26,836 bases of DNA from a virus. Of the stretch, positions 1-5,422 are shown one piece after another. The notes under the pieces are model-generated. The model ran no database searches. It was not told where the DNA came from and saw only the letters and a list, made by a program, of their open reading frames with translations. Position numbers and translations under genes: made by a program. Positions within the stretch are counted from its first letter, which is position 1; each line of letters starts with the position of its first letter. The DNA is taken from positions 1 to 26,836 of the IMG/VR virus record IMGVR_UViG_3300009162_000019; one strand, written 5' to 3'.

Positions 1-808
1 CAGACGCCCATTTAGCGCTTCGGCGGATCCACTTCTGCCATTCGTCGGGCCAGGAGCGGCGGCGAGTGCCCTCGGCGCGGAAGTGCGAGATGAACTGCTC
101 GGTCTCGTGGTCGACGTCGATGGTCGGGAAGTGGGCGACGGCCCAGCGGCGCATCGCGTCGTTCAGCGCGAATCCGTCGTCATCGATGGGGGCGTTTTGC
201 GCAAGCCCGTGGGGTGGGTTAGCAGAACTACCCCCCCAGCCATCGATGGTTGCTGATGGTTCTAGTGGTGGTTGATTGGTGGTTACGGCGGCGCTGAGTG
301 CGTGACGTCCGGATTTGAAGTGCGTGACGTCACGCACTTCAAGTGCGTGACGTCCGGACGCAGAGTGCGTGACATCCGGATCGGTCACGTCGTTAAAGTG
401 TGTGACGGTCACGTCGCCTGACGGCGTGACGCGGCGGGCCCGGGACTTGCGCTTACGCTCGGCCGCGGCCTCGCGGGAGTCACGCTCGTCACGTTCCAGA
501 TCGGCCCAATCCGACTGATCGCGGACGAGGTGCATGGAAAGCCGGTACCGGTTGCGTTCCTGCATCATGCCGTCGAGAACGATCAGCTTGGCGTCCTCAA
601 GGCGACGCAAGACCCGCTGTACGGTGCGCCGGTCATAGCCGGTGCGGTACTGCAAACGAGTCACAGACGGATGGCAGTTACGACCCTTGGCGTCCGCGTG
701 CTCCGCCATCGCTTGGAGGACATGCCGGGATGTCGAGTCGGGCTTACCGGTTGCCGTGCGGAGCATGGGCGCGTCATCCATCGCCCACTTGACGGCTTCT
801 ACGCTCAC
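1..808 (-). CDS. Winged-helix replication initiator-like protein (3' end outside window)
   Basis: Probable phage replication initiator/organiser. I translated 269 codons with no stop before the left edge. The GTG start overlaps the stop of the upstream RHH gene (GTGA at 805-808), implying translational coupling. Residues about 28-80 form a winged helix-turn-helix (HPSVTRLQYRTGYDRRTVQR, then VLRRLEDAKLIVL), the usual N-terminal domain of phage replication proteins. A low-complexity linker follows (about residues 95-210), and then a Trp-rich helical C-terminal part (RRWAVAHFP, then SWPDEWQKWIRRSAKWAS) resembling DnaD-like or organiser C-termini. The linker codons contain iterons (297-410), as in lambda O-type initiators that carry their own origin. 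The domain is seen; the replication role is inferred from architecture and the embedded repeats. It could alternatively be a transcriptional regulator. Confidence 0.75.
   Translation of the reverse strand, partial: MSVEAVKWAMDDAPMLRTATGKPDSTSRHVLQAMAEHADAKGRNCHPSVTRLQYRTGYDRRTVQRVLRRLEDAKLIVLDGMMQERNRYRLSMHLVRDQSDWADLERDERDSREAAAERKRKSRARRVTPSGDVTVTHFNDVTDPDVTHSASGRHALEVRDVTHFKSGRHALSAAVTTNQPPLEPSATIDGWGGSSANPPHGLAQNAPIDDDGFALNDAMRRWAVAHFPTIDVDHETEQFISHFRAEGTRRRSWPDEWQKWIRRSAKWAS
297..410. repeat. Iteron array, candidate phage replication origin
   Basis: Direct repeats of AGTGCGTGACGTCCGGA occur at 297-313, 342-358 and 364-380 (the last has one change, GACAT). A further copy of the core is at 319-330 and a diverged copy (AGTGTGTGACGG) at 397-408. 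Unit starts lie at 297, 319, 342, 364 and 397, so the spacing is 22, 23, 22 and 33 bp, about two (then three) helical turns on one DNA face. The array lies inside the linker-coding part of the replication-like gene. The neighbouring 240-290 stretch is less G+C-rich than the rest of the window and could be an unwinding element. The repeats are seen; origin function is inferred. Confidence 0.65.
315..342. repeat. 28-bp perfect palindrome within the iteron array
   Basis: The arms at 315-328 (TTGAAGTGCGTGAC) and 329-342 (GTCACGCACTTCAA) are exact reverse complements with no spacer. It is formed by the second repeat unit facing an inverted copy of itself. It is a likely high-affinity dimer binding site for the initiator or the RHH protein encoded next to it. 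Confidence 0.8.
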
Positions 809-954
809 GCGTGCTGCTCGGCGAGGTACTGGCGGATGAGCTTGCGCACCAGCTCCGTGGCGGTGGTGTCCTGCTCGGCTGCCCGGATGTTCAGCTCCTT
901 CCGGTGCTCTTTGGGGATGCGGTACAGGACCTTGACGAGTTCGCTTTCGTTCAT
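805..954 (-). CDS. Ribbon-helix-helix (Arc/MetJ/CopG-type) DNA-binding protein
   Basis: A 49-aa protein. It has a short strand with basic and hydrophobic alternation (ELVKVLYRIPKEHRKELNIR), a turn (AAEQDTTATE) and a second helix (LVRKLIRQYLAEQ), the layout of RHH dimeric repressors. The ATG at 954 was chosen because a well-formed promoter ends 6 nt upstream, so the mRNA would be leaderless. An in-frame ATG at 978 would add 8 residues but lies inside the promoter and has no ribosome-binding site. The stop overlaps the GTG of the initiator gene (GTGA). It probably autoregulates the two-gene replication cassette or binds the iterons nearby; that is inference from position. Confidence 0.75.
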   Translation of the reverse strand: MNESELVKVLYRIPKEHRKELNIRAAEQDTTATELVRKLIRQYLAEQHA

Positions 955-960
955 GCCTTG

Positions 961-989
961 AGTGTATAGCTCCGCCATACGTTCGGCAA
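961..989 (-). promoter_or_regulatory. Promoter for the RHH/initiator cassette, leaderless
   Basis: On the minus strand the -35 TTGCCG (984-989) is followed by a 17-nt spacer and the -10 TACACT (961-966). The ATG begins 6 nt after the -10, so transcription would start at or within a base or two of the start codon. This geometry is typical of actinobacterial leaderless transcripts. Confidence 0.65.
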
Positions 990-1005
990 GCCTGGATACG
1001 CCGGA

Positions 1006-1040
1006 GGGCCGGCATCAGGACACACCCCTGATACCGGCCC
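1006..1040 (-). terminator. Terminator hairpin ending the leftward WhiB operon
   Basis: GGGCCGGCATCAGG (1006-1019) pairs with CCTGATACCGGCCC (1027-1040): 14 positions with one mismatch and a 7-nt loop. It lies just after the stop of the last operon gene (1053) and before the next promoter (961-989), so it separates two transcription units. There is no U-tract, which is common for high-G+C actinobacterial terminators. Confidence 0.7.
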
Positions 1041-1052
1041 CACCTGCCCGGA

Positions 1053-1283
1053 CTACCCCAGACGGCCACTCTCATACGCGGCGCCCGCACGCGCCGCCCG
1101 CGCCTCCACGTCTCGCTCCGCACACACCTTGTCCGCCGGCCGCTTCTGGTCGTCCCGCAGGAACGTCGGCGCCCCGCAGTACCGGCACGGCGCCTGCACC
1201 CGCGCCCAATGGCTGCTGTCAGTCCAGTCCAGCAGCCTGCCCGGAACGGCCGGTGCAGGCTTCCGCGGCCGGCGCCCGGTCAC
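1053..1283 (-). CDS. Small Cys-containing protein of unknown function
   Basis: A 76-aa protein that I do not recognise. The middle contains CRYCGAPTFLRDDQ followed by KVCAERDVEARAARAG; the CxxC plus a later Cys suggests a small metal-binding knuckle, although only three Cys are present. The N-terminus is basic and Pro-rich. The GTG start overlaps the stop of the upstream WhiB-like gene (GTGA at 1280-1283), so it is the last, coupled gene of the early leftward operon, followed by a hairpin at 1006-1040. Short proteins of this CxxC type are common next to regulators in actinophages. Function is unknown. Confidence 0.6.
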   Translation of the reverse strand: MTGRRPRKPAPAVPGRLLDWTDSSHWARVQAPCRYCGAPTFLRDDQKRPADKVCAERDVEARAARAGAAYESGRLG

Positions 1284-1711
1284 GCCCCGACCTGCTTCGC
1301 GCGGGTGCGGGCCTTCGTCTCCCGGTTCTTCTCGTTATGCGCCTCCCGGCAAGCGTCATCGATCTCCTCGCCGTCACGGCAATGCCGGTCGTAGGCCGCC
1401 GGGGTACCACACTCAGCAGGCTTGCGCCCACCAGCGCGCGGGTGCCGCGCCTTTTGCTGCGACGGGCGCCGGGACATCTGGATGTTGTACCGCTCCTGTC
1501 CCGTGCGCCCGCCGAACACCCCGAAACGGGAGTCCTTCGGCAATCCCTTCTCCGCGGCTAGGGCCGCTTCAAGGCACACGGTGAGCACTGGGCAACGCCA
1601 ACAGACGCGACGAGCCGCCTCAATGCCCGCCGTGTCCGTGCCCGCCGGGAACATGAAGTCGGGCACCACCTCCCTACACCCGGCGCGCCGCCTCCAATCC
1701 AGGTCAGTCAT
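1280..1711 (-). CDS. WhiB-family transcriptional regulator (Wbl) with extra C-terminal Cys domain
   Basis: A 143-aa protein. The WhiB domain covers about residues 5-75. The four cluster-binding cysteines are C12, C37, C40 and C46 (C-x24-C-x2-C-x5-C), in the sequence RRVCWRCPVLTVCLEAALAA. The turn normally GVWGG reads FGVFGGRTGQER, with Trp replaced by Phe. Wbl proteins bind a 4Fe-4S cluster and act with the principal sigma factor. The C-terminal part (from about residue 97: ECGTPAAYDRHCRDGEEIDD then ACREA) resembles a small Cys/His motif frequent in actinophage proteins, so this is a two-domain protein. The ATG at 1711 overlaps the upstream stop (ATGA) and has a clear GGAGGAAT site. In phage TM4 a Wbl protein inhibits host septation and excludes superinfection; a similar role here is possible but unproven. 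Confidence 0.9.
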   Translation of the reverse strand: MTDLDWRRRAGCREVVPDFMFPAGTDTAGIEAARRVCWRCPVLTVCLEAALAAEKGLPKDSRFGVFGGRTGQERYNIQMSRRPSQQKARHPRAGGRKPAECGTPAAYDRHCRDGEEIDDACREAHNEKNRETKARTRAKQVGA

Positions 1712-2157
1712 GATTCCTCCCGTGCGCGCCGGAGCACGCGGTAGACGGTTCGTTCGGTACAACCCACGTCGTCCGCGATGCTCGAGGCGTCCCAGCCGTC
1801 TTTCGACAGCCGGACGATGCGCGCGTTCCTCTCCGGACGCTCACCCCCGCCCGGGCGCGTACGCGTACCCGCACGCGCAACCGCCCGGGCGCGGCCGCCC
1901 CCGCTCCCGAACGTCCCGTAACGCGACCGGTCATGCTGGTCCACCTCGAGGTCGCTGATACGAGAGCCACAAGGCTCCTTCACCGGGCAGCGGGCGCACA
2001 GCTTCCTTGCCTCCGCTCTGCGCCCACCGTCCGCAAACCACAGGTCCGGCGCACCTTGCGCACAGAGCGCATCGTCCATCCATGCAAGCGGCCGACGCGG
2101 ATCCCGCCAGGCGGGACTGAACACCAGTCCCGCCTGCACGGTGCCGTTGGCGCCCAT
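1708..2157 (-). CDS. WhiB-like protein with C-terminal helix-turn-helix
   Basis: A 149-aa protein. The N-terminal Wbl domain has cysteines C32, C54, C57 and C63 (C-x21-C-x2-C-x5-C; KLCARCPVKEPC) after WMDDALC. YGTFGSGG stands where GVWGG is usual. A Gly/Arg-rich linker leads to a clear HTH at about residues 112-145 (NARIVRLSKDGWDASSIADD, then VGCTERTVYRVLRR), of the homeodomain-like or sigma region 4-like kind. Most WhiB proteins have no dedicated HTH, so this one may bind DNA directly as well as through RNA polymerase. The ATG at 2157 overlaps the previous stop (TGATG); its own ribosome-binding site is weak, so coupling is likely. It lies immediately upstream of the second WhiB-like gene. 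Confidence 0.85.
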   Translation of the reverse strand: MGANGTVQAGLVFSPAWRDPRRPLAWMDDALCAQGAPDLWFADGGRRAEARKLCARCPVKEPCGSRISDLEVDQHDRSRYGTFGSGGGRARAVARAGTRTRPGGGERPERNARIVRLSKDGWDASSIADDVGCTERTVYRVLRRAREES

Positions 2158-2717
2158 CAACCGTCGCCCTGCCCGGCCGCCGGCCATTCACCGGCCGCCG
2201 GCTCCAGCGGCCCGGCCGCCAACTGCGGCAACGCCGCCGCGGCAAGGAGCCCGTTCCGCCACGCGTCCATCACGTCGGACGGGCCCGTCTGCGTCATCCG
2301 GACCGAGTGTCCGCGCGCCCGCGCCGGGCGGATCGCGACGCCAGGCACCTCGTGGATCACACCCGTCTCAGGGTCGGCCCACTCGGCGCTGTTCGCGGCG
2401 GTCATCTGCGCGAGGAGCTTGGTGCGGAACGCTCCCCGCACTTCGGCGACGAACCGGCGCTCGATCTCCGAGTCATAGTGCTCCATGACCCACGCCTTGA
2501 ACGCGGTCTCGTCGACCACCTGCGCTTCCGCACTGCCCTTGACCAGGCTGACCATGGCGACCGTCGTCCCGTCCGGGAGAGCCGCGGCGACCCGCTGCGT
2601 ATTCGACTCCTCGAGGAGCGACTGCACCTGCTTCCGCTTCGTCTGGTAGGCCGCGTTCACGACGTCGAGGAGCGTCTTGAGGTAAGCCTCCTCGGCGGCC
2701 GCATCCTTCAGGCTCAC
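2157..2717 (-). CDS. Unknown protein adjacent to ERF recombinase
   Basis: A 186-aa protein. The GTG start at 2717 overlaps the ERF stop (GTGA at 2714-2717). The N-terminal third is helical (DAAAEEAYLKTLLDVVNAAY, then QTKRKQVQSLLEES). The middle is a mixed segment (VAAALPDGTTVAMVSLVKG). The C-terminal part has HEVPGVAIRPARARGHSVRM and then DVMDAWRNGLL, a pattern I associate with conserved actinophage proteins of unknown function next to recombination genes. The tail is Ala/Pro-rich. Immediate coupling to ERF suggests a recombination accessory role, for example modulating annealing or host nucleases. That is inference; no catalytic motif is visible. Confidence 0.65.
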   Translation of the reverse strand: MSLKDAAAEEAYLKTLLDVVNAAYQTKRKQVQSLLEESNTQRVAAALPDGTTVAMVSLVKGSAEAQVVDETAFKAWVMEHYDSEIERRFVAEVRGAFRTKLLAQMTAANSAEWADPETGVIHEVPGVAIRPARARGHSVRMTQTGPSDVMDAWRNGLLAAAALPQLAAGPLEPAAGEWPAAGQGDG

Positions 2718-3472
2718 GGCTTGCCGCCCATCATCCGGTACGCCTCCATGTACTGCGCCGTGGTGCCCTGCTCGATCGGGCACCCGTAGGCCGCCTGGAA
2801 CTGGTCCGCGAGTCCGCTCGTGAAGTTGGCGAGGGCCGCTTGTCCCTCCATCGCGGACCGGGCGGCGGCGCGCTGCACGGGGTCGTCCGCCGCCGGCCGG
2901 GCGGCCGGCCTCTGCTGTGCGGGCGCCGGCCGGGATGACTCCCACTCCGGCTCCTGTTCAGTCGGGCGTCCCTTCCGCGCGCGGCCCTGACCCGCGGGCG
3001 GGTTCTCGGGGTGGTGCCGGTCCCCGTCGTCGATGCTCTTCGCGTCCACCGGGATCATGAACACCTGGAGCAGGAAGTACTTGAGTGCCGCCGACATGGC
3101 CTTGTTCGTGGCCTTGTCGGCGAAGTCGGACGCCTCACCCGGGACGGTCGCCTCGACGTAGTCACCGTTCGGCCCGTACAGCCGGTAGCGCATGGTGAGG
3201 TAGACCGCCGTCATCTTCTCGCCGCGACGCTCGGCGCGGGAGTCGATGACGGTGGGGAGGAGGAACATGCCGTGCCTGCGCATCGGGCCGGCGACCGCGG
3301 ACATGAGGTCGTCGATGCCGCGGAACCGGTACTTCTGTGCTTCGTTCCGCTGGTCCTTGCCGACGGGGGCGATGTCGCCCATGACGCGGGTGAGGGCCTG
3401 GAACACGTTCGGTACGGCGGGGTCCGCCGCCCCTTCCGGGGCGGCGGCGGTCTGGTCGTCGGTCATGGTCAT
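2714..3472 (-). CDS. erf: ERF-family single-strand annealing protein
   Basis: A 252-aa recombination protein of the ERF family, which binds single-stranded DNA and anneals complementary strands, for example to circularise the genome or during replication. The ERF domain spans about residues 20-145: VFQALTRVMGDIAPVGKD, YRFRGIDDLMSAV at 48-60, GEASDFADKATNKAMSAALK at 112-131 and FLLQVFMIPVD. The last two blocks are the family signature. The C-terminus (about 155-252) is a Pro/Arg/Ala-rich linker plus a short helical tail, as usual. The ATG at 3472 overlaps the stop of the upstream gene (ATGA) and follows GGAAAG. An ATG two codons later is also possible. This is a confident family call. Confidence 0.93.
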   Translation of the reverse strand: MTMTDDQTAAAPEGAADPAVPNVFQALTRVMGDIAPVGKDQRNEAQKYRFRGIDDLMSAVAGPMRRHGMFLLPTVIDSRAERRGEKMTAVYLTMRYRLYGPNGDYVEATVPGEASDFADKATNKAMSAALKYFLLQVFMIPVDAKSIDDGDRHHPENPPAGQGRARKGRPTEQEPEWESSRPAPAQQRPAARPAADDPVQRAAARSAMEGQAALANFTSGLADQFQAAYGCPIEQGTTAQYMEAYRMMGGKP

Positions 3473-3831
3473 GCCTGCTTTCCGAAGCGGTCGACGGCGC
3501 GGGTGGTGTCGTAGAGTTCAACGCTCAGCCGGCGCATGGTGTGCAGTCCCAGGGTGATTTCGGCATCGTCCATAGCGGCGGCGTCCTCGACGTTCTGGAT
3601 GAGCGCGTCGAGTTCGCCGTCCGGTTCGCGGGGCGAGCAGACCGCTTCGGCGAGGGCATCCAGCTGGTCGATGATCTCCAAGCGGGCCTGCTCGACACCC
3701 CAGTGCTGGACGAGCTGCACGAGGGTGTCGTGGCGGATCTTGTCGGCGCGCAGCACGCCGTCGAGCAGGGTGGGGCCGGGCTGTACGGACAGGGCCGGGT
3801 TGGCCGCTGCGCTGCGCGGGGTGGCGTTCAT
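3469..3831 (-). CDS. First gene of the early leftward operon, unknown
   Basis: A 120-aa acidic, mostly helical protein. It includes LLDGVLRADKIRHDTLVQLV and ARLEIIDQLDALAEAVCSP, then DAAAMDDAEITLGLHTMRRL. There is no catalytic or DNA-binding motif. It starts at ATG 3831 behind a GGAG site (GGAGTAGCC). The promoter at 3872-3900 places the 5' end near 3865, giving a leader of about 34 nt. It is first in the operon with ERF, suggesting an early role in DNA metabolism, but the function cannot be read from the sequence. Confidence 0.7.
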   Translation of the reverse strand: MNATPRSAAANPALSVQPGPTLLDGVLRADKIRHDTLVQLVQHWGVEQARLEIIDQLDALAEAVCSPREPDGELDALIQNVEDAAAMDDAEITLGLHTMRRLSVELYDTTRAVDRFGKQA

Positions 3832-3845
3832 GGCTACTCCGTTCC

Positions 3846-3865
3846 ATCAGGCCGGACGGCCCGAT
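3846..3865. promoter_or_regulatory. Dyad at the transcription start of the early leftward operon (candidate operator)
   Basis: ATCAGGCCG-GA-CGGCCCGAT is an imperfect 20-bp inverted repeat (one mismatch per arm) overlapping the predicted +1 of the promoter at 3872-3900. It could be a repressor site or merely a leader hairpin. Confidence 0.35.
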
Positions 3866-3871
3866 GGGTTA

Positions 3872-3900
3872 ATTAAACAACCGCTGGGGCGGCTAGTCAA
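3872..3900 (-). promoter_or_regulatory. Strong early leftward promoter
   Basis: On the minus strand, -35 TTGACT (3895-3900), a 17-nt spacer and -10 TTTAAT (3872-3877). It is preceded by the extended element CAGGGG, which is also found in front of the promoters at 4173 and 5681. The A+T-rich TTAATTAA stretch stands out in this G+C-rich DNA. The -35 overlaps the stop codon of the HTH gene at 3893, so reading into that gene's end would cross this promoter. Confidence 0.75.
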
Positions 3901-4144
3901 CCCCTGTCGCGCGTCGCTGGTACGCCGCACGCCCCCACTCGTTCCACGCAGCCTCCGCCGCCATCACCTCATCCGGGTCATACGTCGTCGGCTCCGTACC
4001 CGCCGGCCCGTTGGCCCCGCGCTCGGCGCCGATCACGCCGGCCTGGGCCCATCGGTTGATCTGCCGAGGAGAGACATTCGCCATCCGGGCTGCTTCGGCC
4101 TTCGTTACGCGCTCGCGTGCGTTCACTGCTTCCGTGGTGTCCAT
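3893..4144 (-). CDS. Small MerR/excisionase-like HTH protein
   Basis: An 83-aa protein. Residues about 12-40 form a helix-turn-helix (VTKAEAARMANVSPRQINRW, then AQAGVIGAERG) followed by a Gly-rich wing and YDPDEVMAAEAAW, the typical MerR/Xis-type pattern (a HTH and a 'YDxxEV' second element). Such proteins act as phage repressors, Cro-like regulators or excisionases. The ATG at 4144 is 6 nt from a -10 TATGAT, so the mRNA is probably leaderless. It is divergent from the HTH gene at 4229, giving a compact two-regulator switch. Its stop codon lies inside the next promoter. Confidence 0.75.
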   Translation of the reverse strand: MDTTEAVNARERVTKAEAARMANVSPRQINRWAQAGVIGAERGANGPAGTEPTTYDPDEVMAAEAAWNEWGRAAYQRRATGVD

Positions 4145-4150
4145 GGGGCG

Positions 4151-4179
4151 ATCATACGCCGCGAGGCAGGGGTTGACAC
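4151..4179 (-). promoter_or_regulatory. Leaderless promoter of the MerR/Xis-like gene
   Basis: -10 TATGAT on the minus strand (4151-4156), 6 nt before the ATG at 4144. The -35 region (about 4173-4179) is a poor match and coincides with the -35 of the divergent plus-strand promoter, so the two promoters probably compete or share a regulator. Confidence 0.55.
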
Positions 4180-4201
4180 GCGGCATCGATGGCTGTTTCC
4201 T
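4173..4201 (+). promoter_or_regulatory. Rightward promoter for the 4229-5586 operon
   Basis: Perfect -35 TTGACA (4173-4178) preceded by CAGGGG, a 17-nt spacer and a weaker -10 TTTCCT (4196-4201). The start codon at 4229 has an AAAGGA ribosome-binding site. The -35 overlaps that of the opposing leaderless promoter. Confidence 0.55.
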
Positions 4202-4228
4202 TAAGGCATCGCCAACGAAAGGAACACA

Positions 4229-4582
4229 ATGGGCAGGGTCGCACGCAAAACAACCGGACCCCTCAGCACCACACAGAACCAGATCATGCACGCCACCATG
4301 CGCGGCGAACGGCAGGTGCAGATCGCCAAAGACCTCCAGTGCAGCCAGGCACACATCTCCCAGGAGCTGTACGTGGCCCGCGCCAAGCTTGGAGCCGAAA
4401 CGGTCGCACACGCCGCATCACGGATGCAGGAAGCCCTCACCTACCTCCGCACCGCCGAACTCCTCGAAGCGGCCAAGCTGCCCGAACCGCACGGCTCACT
4501 CGAAACGCACCTGAACCACGTCCTCGCCGGCATCGCGCAGGAGTACCGCACCCTCGCCGCGAAGATCCTCCCCGAGGAGTAG
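4229..4582 (+). CDS. HTH DNA-binding protein, first gene of rightward operon
   Basis: A 117-aa protein. Residues about 12-50 form a helix-turn-helix of the sigma region 4/LuxR kind: LSTTQNQIMHATMRGERQVQ and then IAKDLQCSQAHISQELYVAR. The rest is helical (RMQEALTYLRTAELLEAAKL, then HLNHVLAGIAQEYRTLAAKI), perhaps a dimerisation or partner-binding region. The ATG at 4229 follows GAAAGGAAC. The divergent arrangement with the Xis/MerR-like gene suggests a regulator acting on the shared promoter region. No residues reveal a ligand. Confidence 0.75.
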   Translation: MGRVARKTTGPLSTTQNQIMHATMRGERQVQIAKDLQCSQAHISQELYVARAKLGAETVAHAASRMQEALTYLRTAELLEAAKLPEPHGSLETHLNHVLAGIAQEYRTLAAKILPEE

Positions 4583-4584
4583 CC

Positions 4585-5064
4585 GTGCCCGACGTGGACA
4601 GGACCCCCAAGGACCTGCCGCCAGGAGTGGCCCACGCCACGCACAAGGCCTACAGCACCTACCGGTGCAGATGTGTCCCCTGCTTCGAGTTCCGGTCCGC
4701 ATACGACCGGGCACGGTACCGGGAACGCGAGGGCGCCGCCCGCCGCGATCCCGAGTACCGCATCCAACTCGCCGAAGCAGCCGCGCAGCGCAAGGAAGAG
4801 GCACAGGCCGCGCGCCGCGCCCCGTACATGACCACCGTGTGGAACCTGACGCTAGAGAGCGCCCCCGTTGGCGTCGACTGCATCGTGTACGCCACCCGTA
4901 CGACGCTATCGGAAGCCTCCTACGTGACGCTCAACACCCGCGTGGCGGCCGAACGAATGGCGGTCAAGGAGTTCGGCCGCCGATACGGCGGACGGCCCGT
5001 AGCAACCGCCACATGGAGCCAGGAGCACATCCATCTCGACACGCTAGAGGAGTGGAACCCATGA
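4585..5064 (+). CDS. Cys-motif protein of unknown function
   Basis: A 159-aa protein. The GTG start at 4585 is two bases after the previous stop, behind a GGAG site. Residues about 13-45 read GVAHATHKAYSTYRCRCVPC and then FEFRSAYDRARYRER, a Cys-rich, Arg/Tyr-rich motif common in actinophage and actinobacterial mobile-element proteins and possibly zinc-binding. A charged helix follows, and then a separate C-terminal region (TVWNLTLESAPVGVDCIVYA onward, with a predicted alpha/beta pattern: AAERMAVKEFGRRYG). The C-terminal part may be an independent small domain. I cannot assign a function. Confidence 0.65.
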   Translation: MPDVDRTPKDLPPGVAHATHKAYSTYRCRCVPCFEFRSAYDRARYREREGAARRDPEYRIQLAEAAAQRKEEAQAARRAPYMTTVWNLTLESAPVGVDCIVYATRTTLSEASYVTLNTRVAAERMAVKEFGRRYGGRPVATATWSQEHIHLDTLEEWNP

Positions 5065-5279
5065 TCCTGAACCTGTGGGTGTTCTTCATGCTCGGCGACT
5101 CGCTCGTCGACGGTGAACCCCCCGCGTACGAACAGCAGGTCACGTCGGCATACGCGCACCGCGTCTCGCCGGGAACGATCGAAGCGGCATGCCGACGCCG
5201 GTTCACGGAGCAGCACCCCCACCACGTCGTCTGTGACAGCGGCTGGTGCAAGCAGGAAGTGAAGGTGAATCCGACGTAA
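5061..5279 (+). CDS. Small unknown protein with hydrophobic N-terminus
   Basis: A 72-aa protein starting in an ATGA overlap with the previous gene (5061-5064). It begins with a hydrophobic run (MILNLWVFFMLGDSLVDG) too short and too acidic at its end to be a clear signal peptide. The second half has three Cys (EAACRRRF; VVCDSGWCKQEVKV) and could form a disulfide or metal site. No family is recognised. Confidence 0.55.
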   Translation: MILNLWVFFMLGDSLVDGEPPAYEQQVTSAYAHRVSPGTIEAACRRRFTEQHPHHVVCDSGWCKQEVKVNPT

Positions 5280-5422
5280 TGGACGCTGAGACACTGGCCA
5301 AGCAGGCCGCGGAGCTTGAGGCGCAGCGGCAGGCCGCCGAGGCAGCGTTGGAGGAAGCCAAGGCGGCGGCCGCCGCAATGGAGACGAGCCGGCCCCCGTT
5401 CTGGGCCACGGAAGGACAGTGA
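5279..5422 (+). CDS. Very small coiled-coil protein
   Basis: A 47-aa protein; start and stop share a base with both neighbours (TAATG at 5277-5281, TGATG at 5420-5424). Residues about 3-35 form a continuous Ala/Glu/Gln-rich amphipathic helix (ETLAKQAAELEAQRQAAEAA, then LEEAKAAAAAM), followed by an aromatic tail (RPPFWATEGQ). It is probably an oligomerising or partner-binding peptide. The support is the perfect coupling on both sides. Confidence 0.5.
   Translation: MDAETLAKQAAELEAQRQAAEAALEEAKAAAAAMETSRPPFWATEGQ

Noticed and set aside
297-410. Repeats as a CRISPR array
   Set aside because: Units are only 12-17 bp with 5-16 bp between them, lie inside an open reading frame, and no cas gene is present; iterons explain them better.
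2717-2945. An upstream extension of the 186-aa gene
   Set aside because: The extra N-terminus is out-of-frame ERF coding sequence; the GTGA junction at 2714-2717 gives the natural start.
3011-4204. Plus-strand frames opposite ERF and the neighbouring genes
   Set aside because: ERF and its coupled neighbours on the minus strand are unambiguous, and the plus-strand frames lack start signals and recognisable domains.
4145-4411. A longer start for the MerR/Xis-like gene
   Set aside because: It would run through the divergent promoters and into the opposite HTH gene; the TATGAT box 6 nt before ATG 4144 fixes the start.
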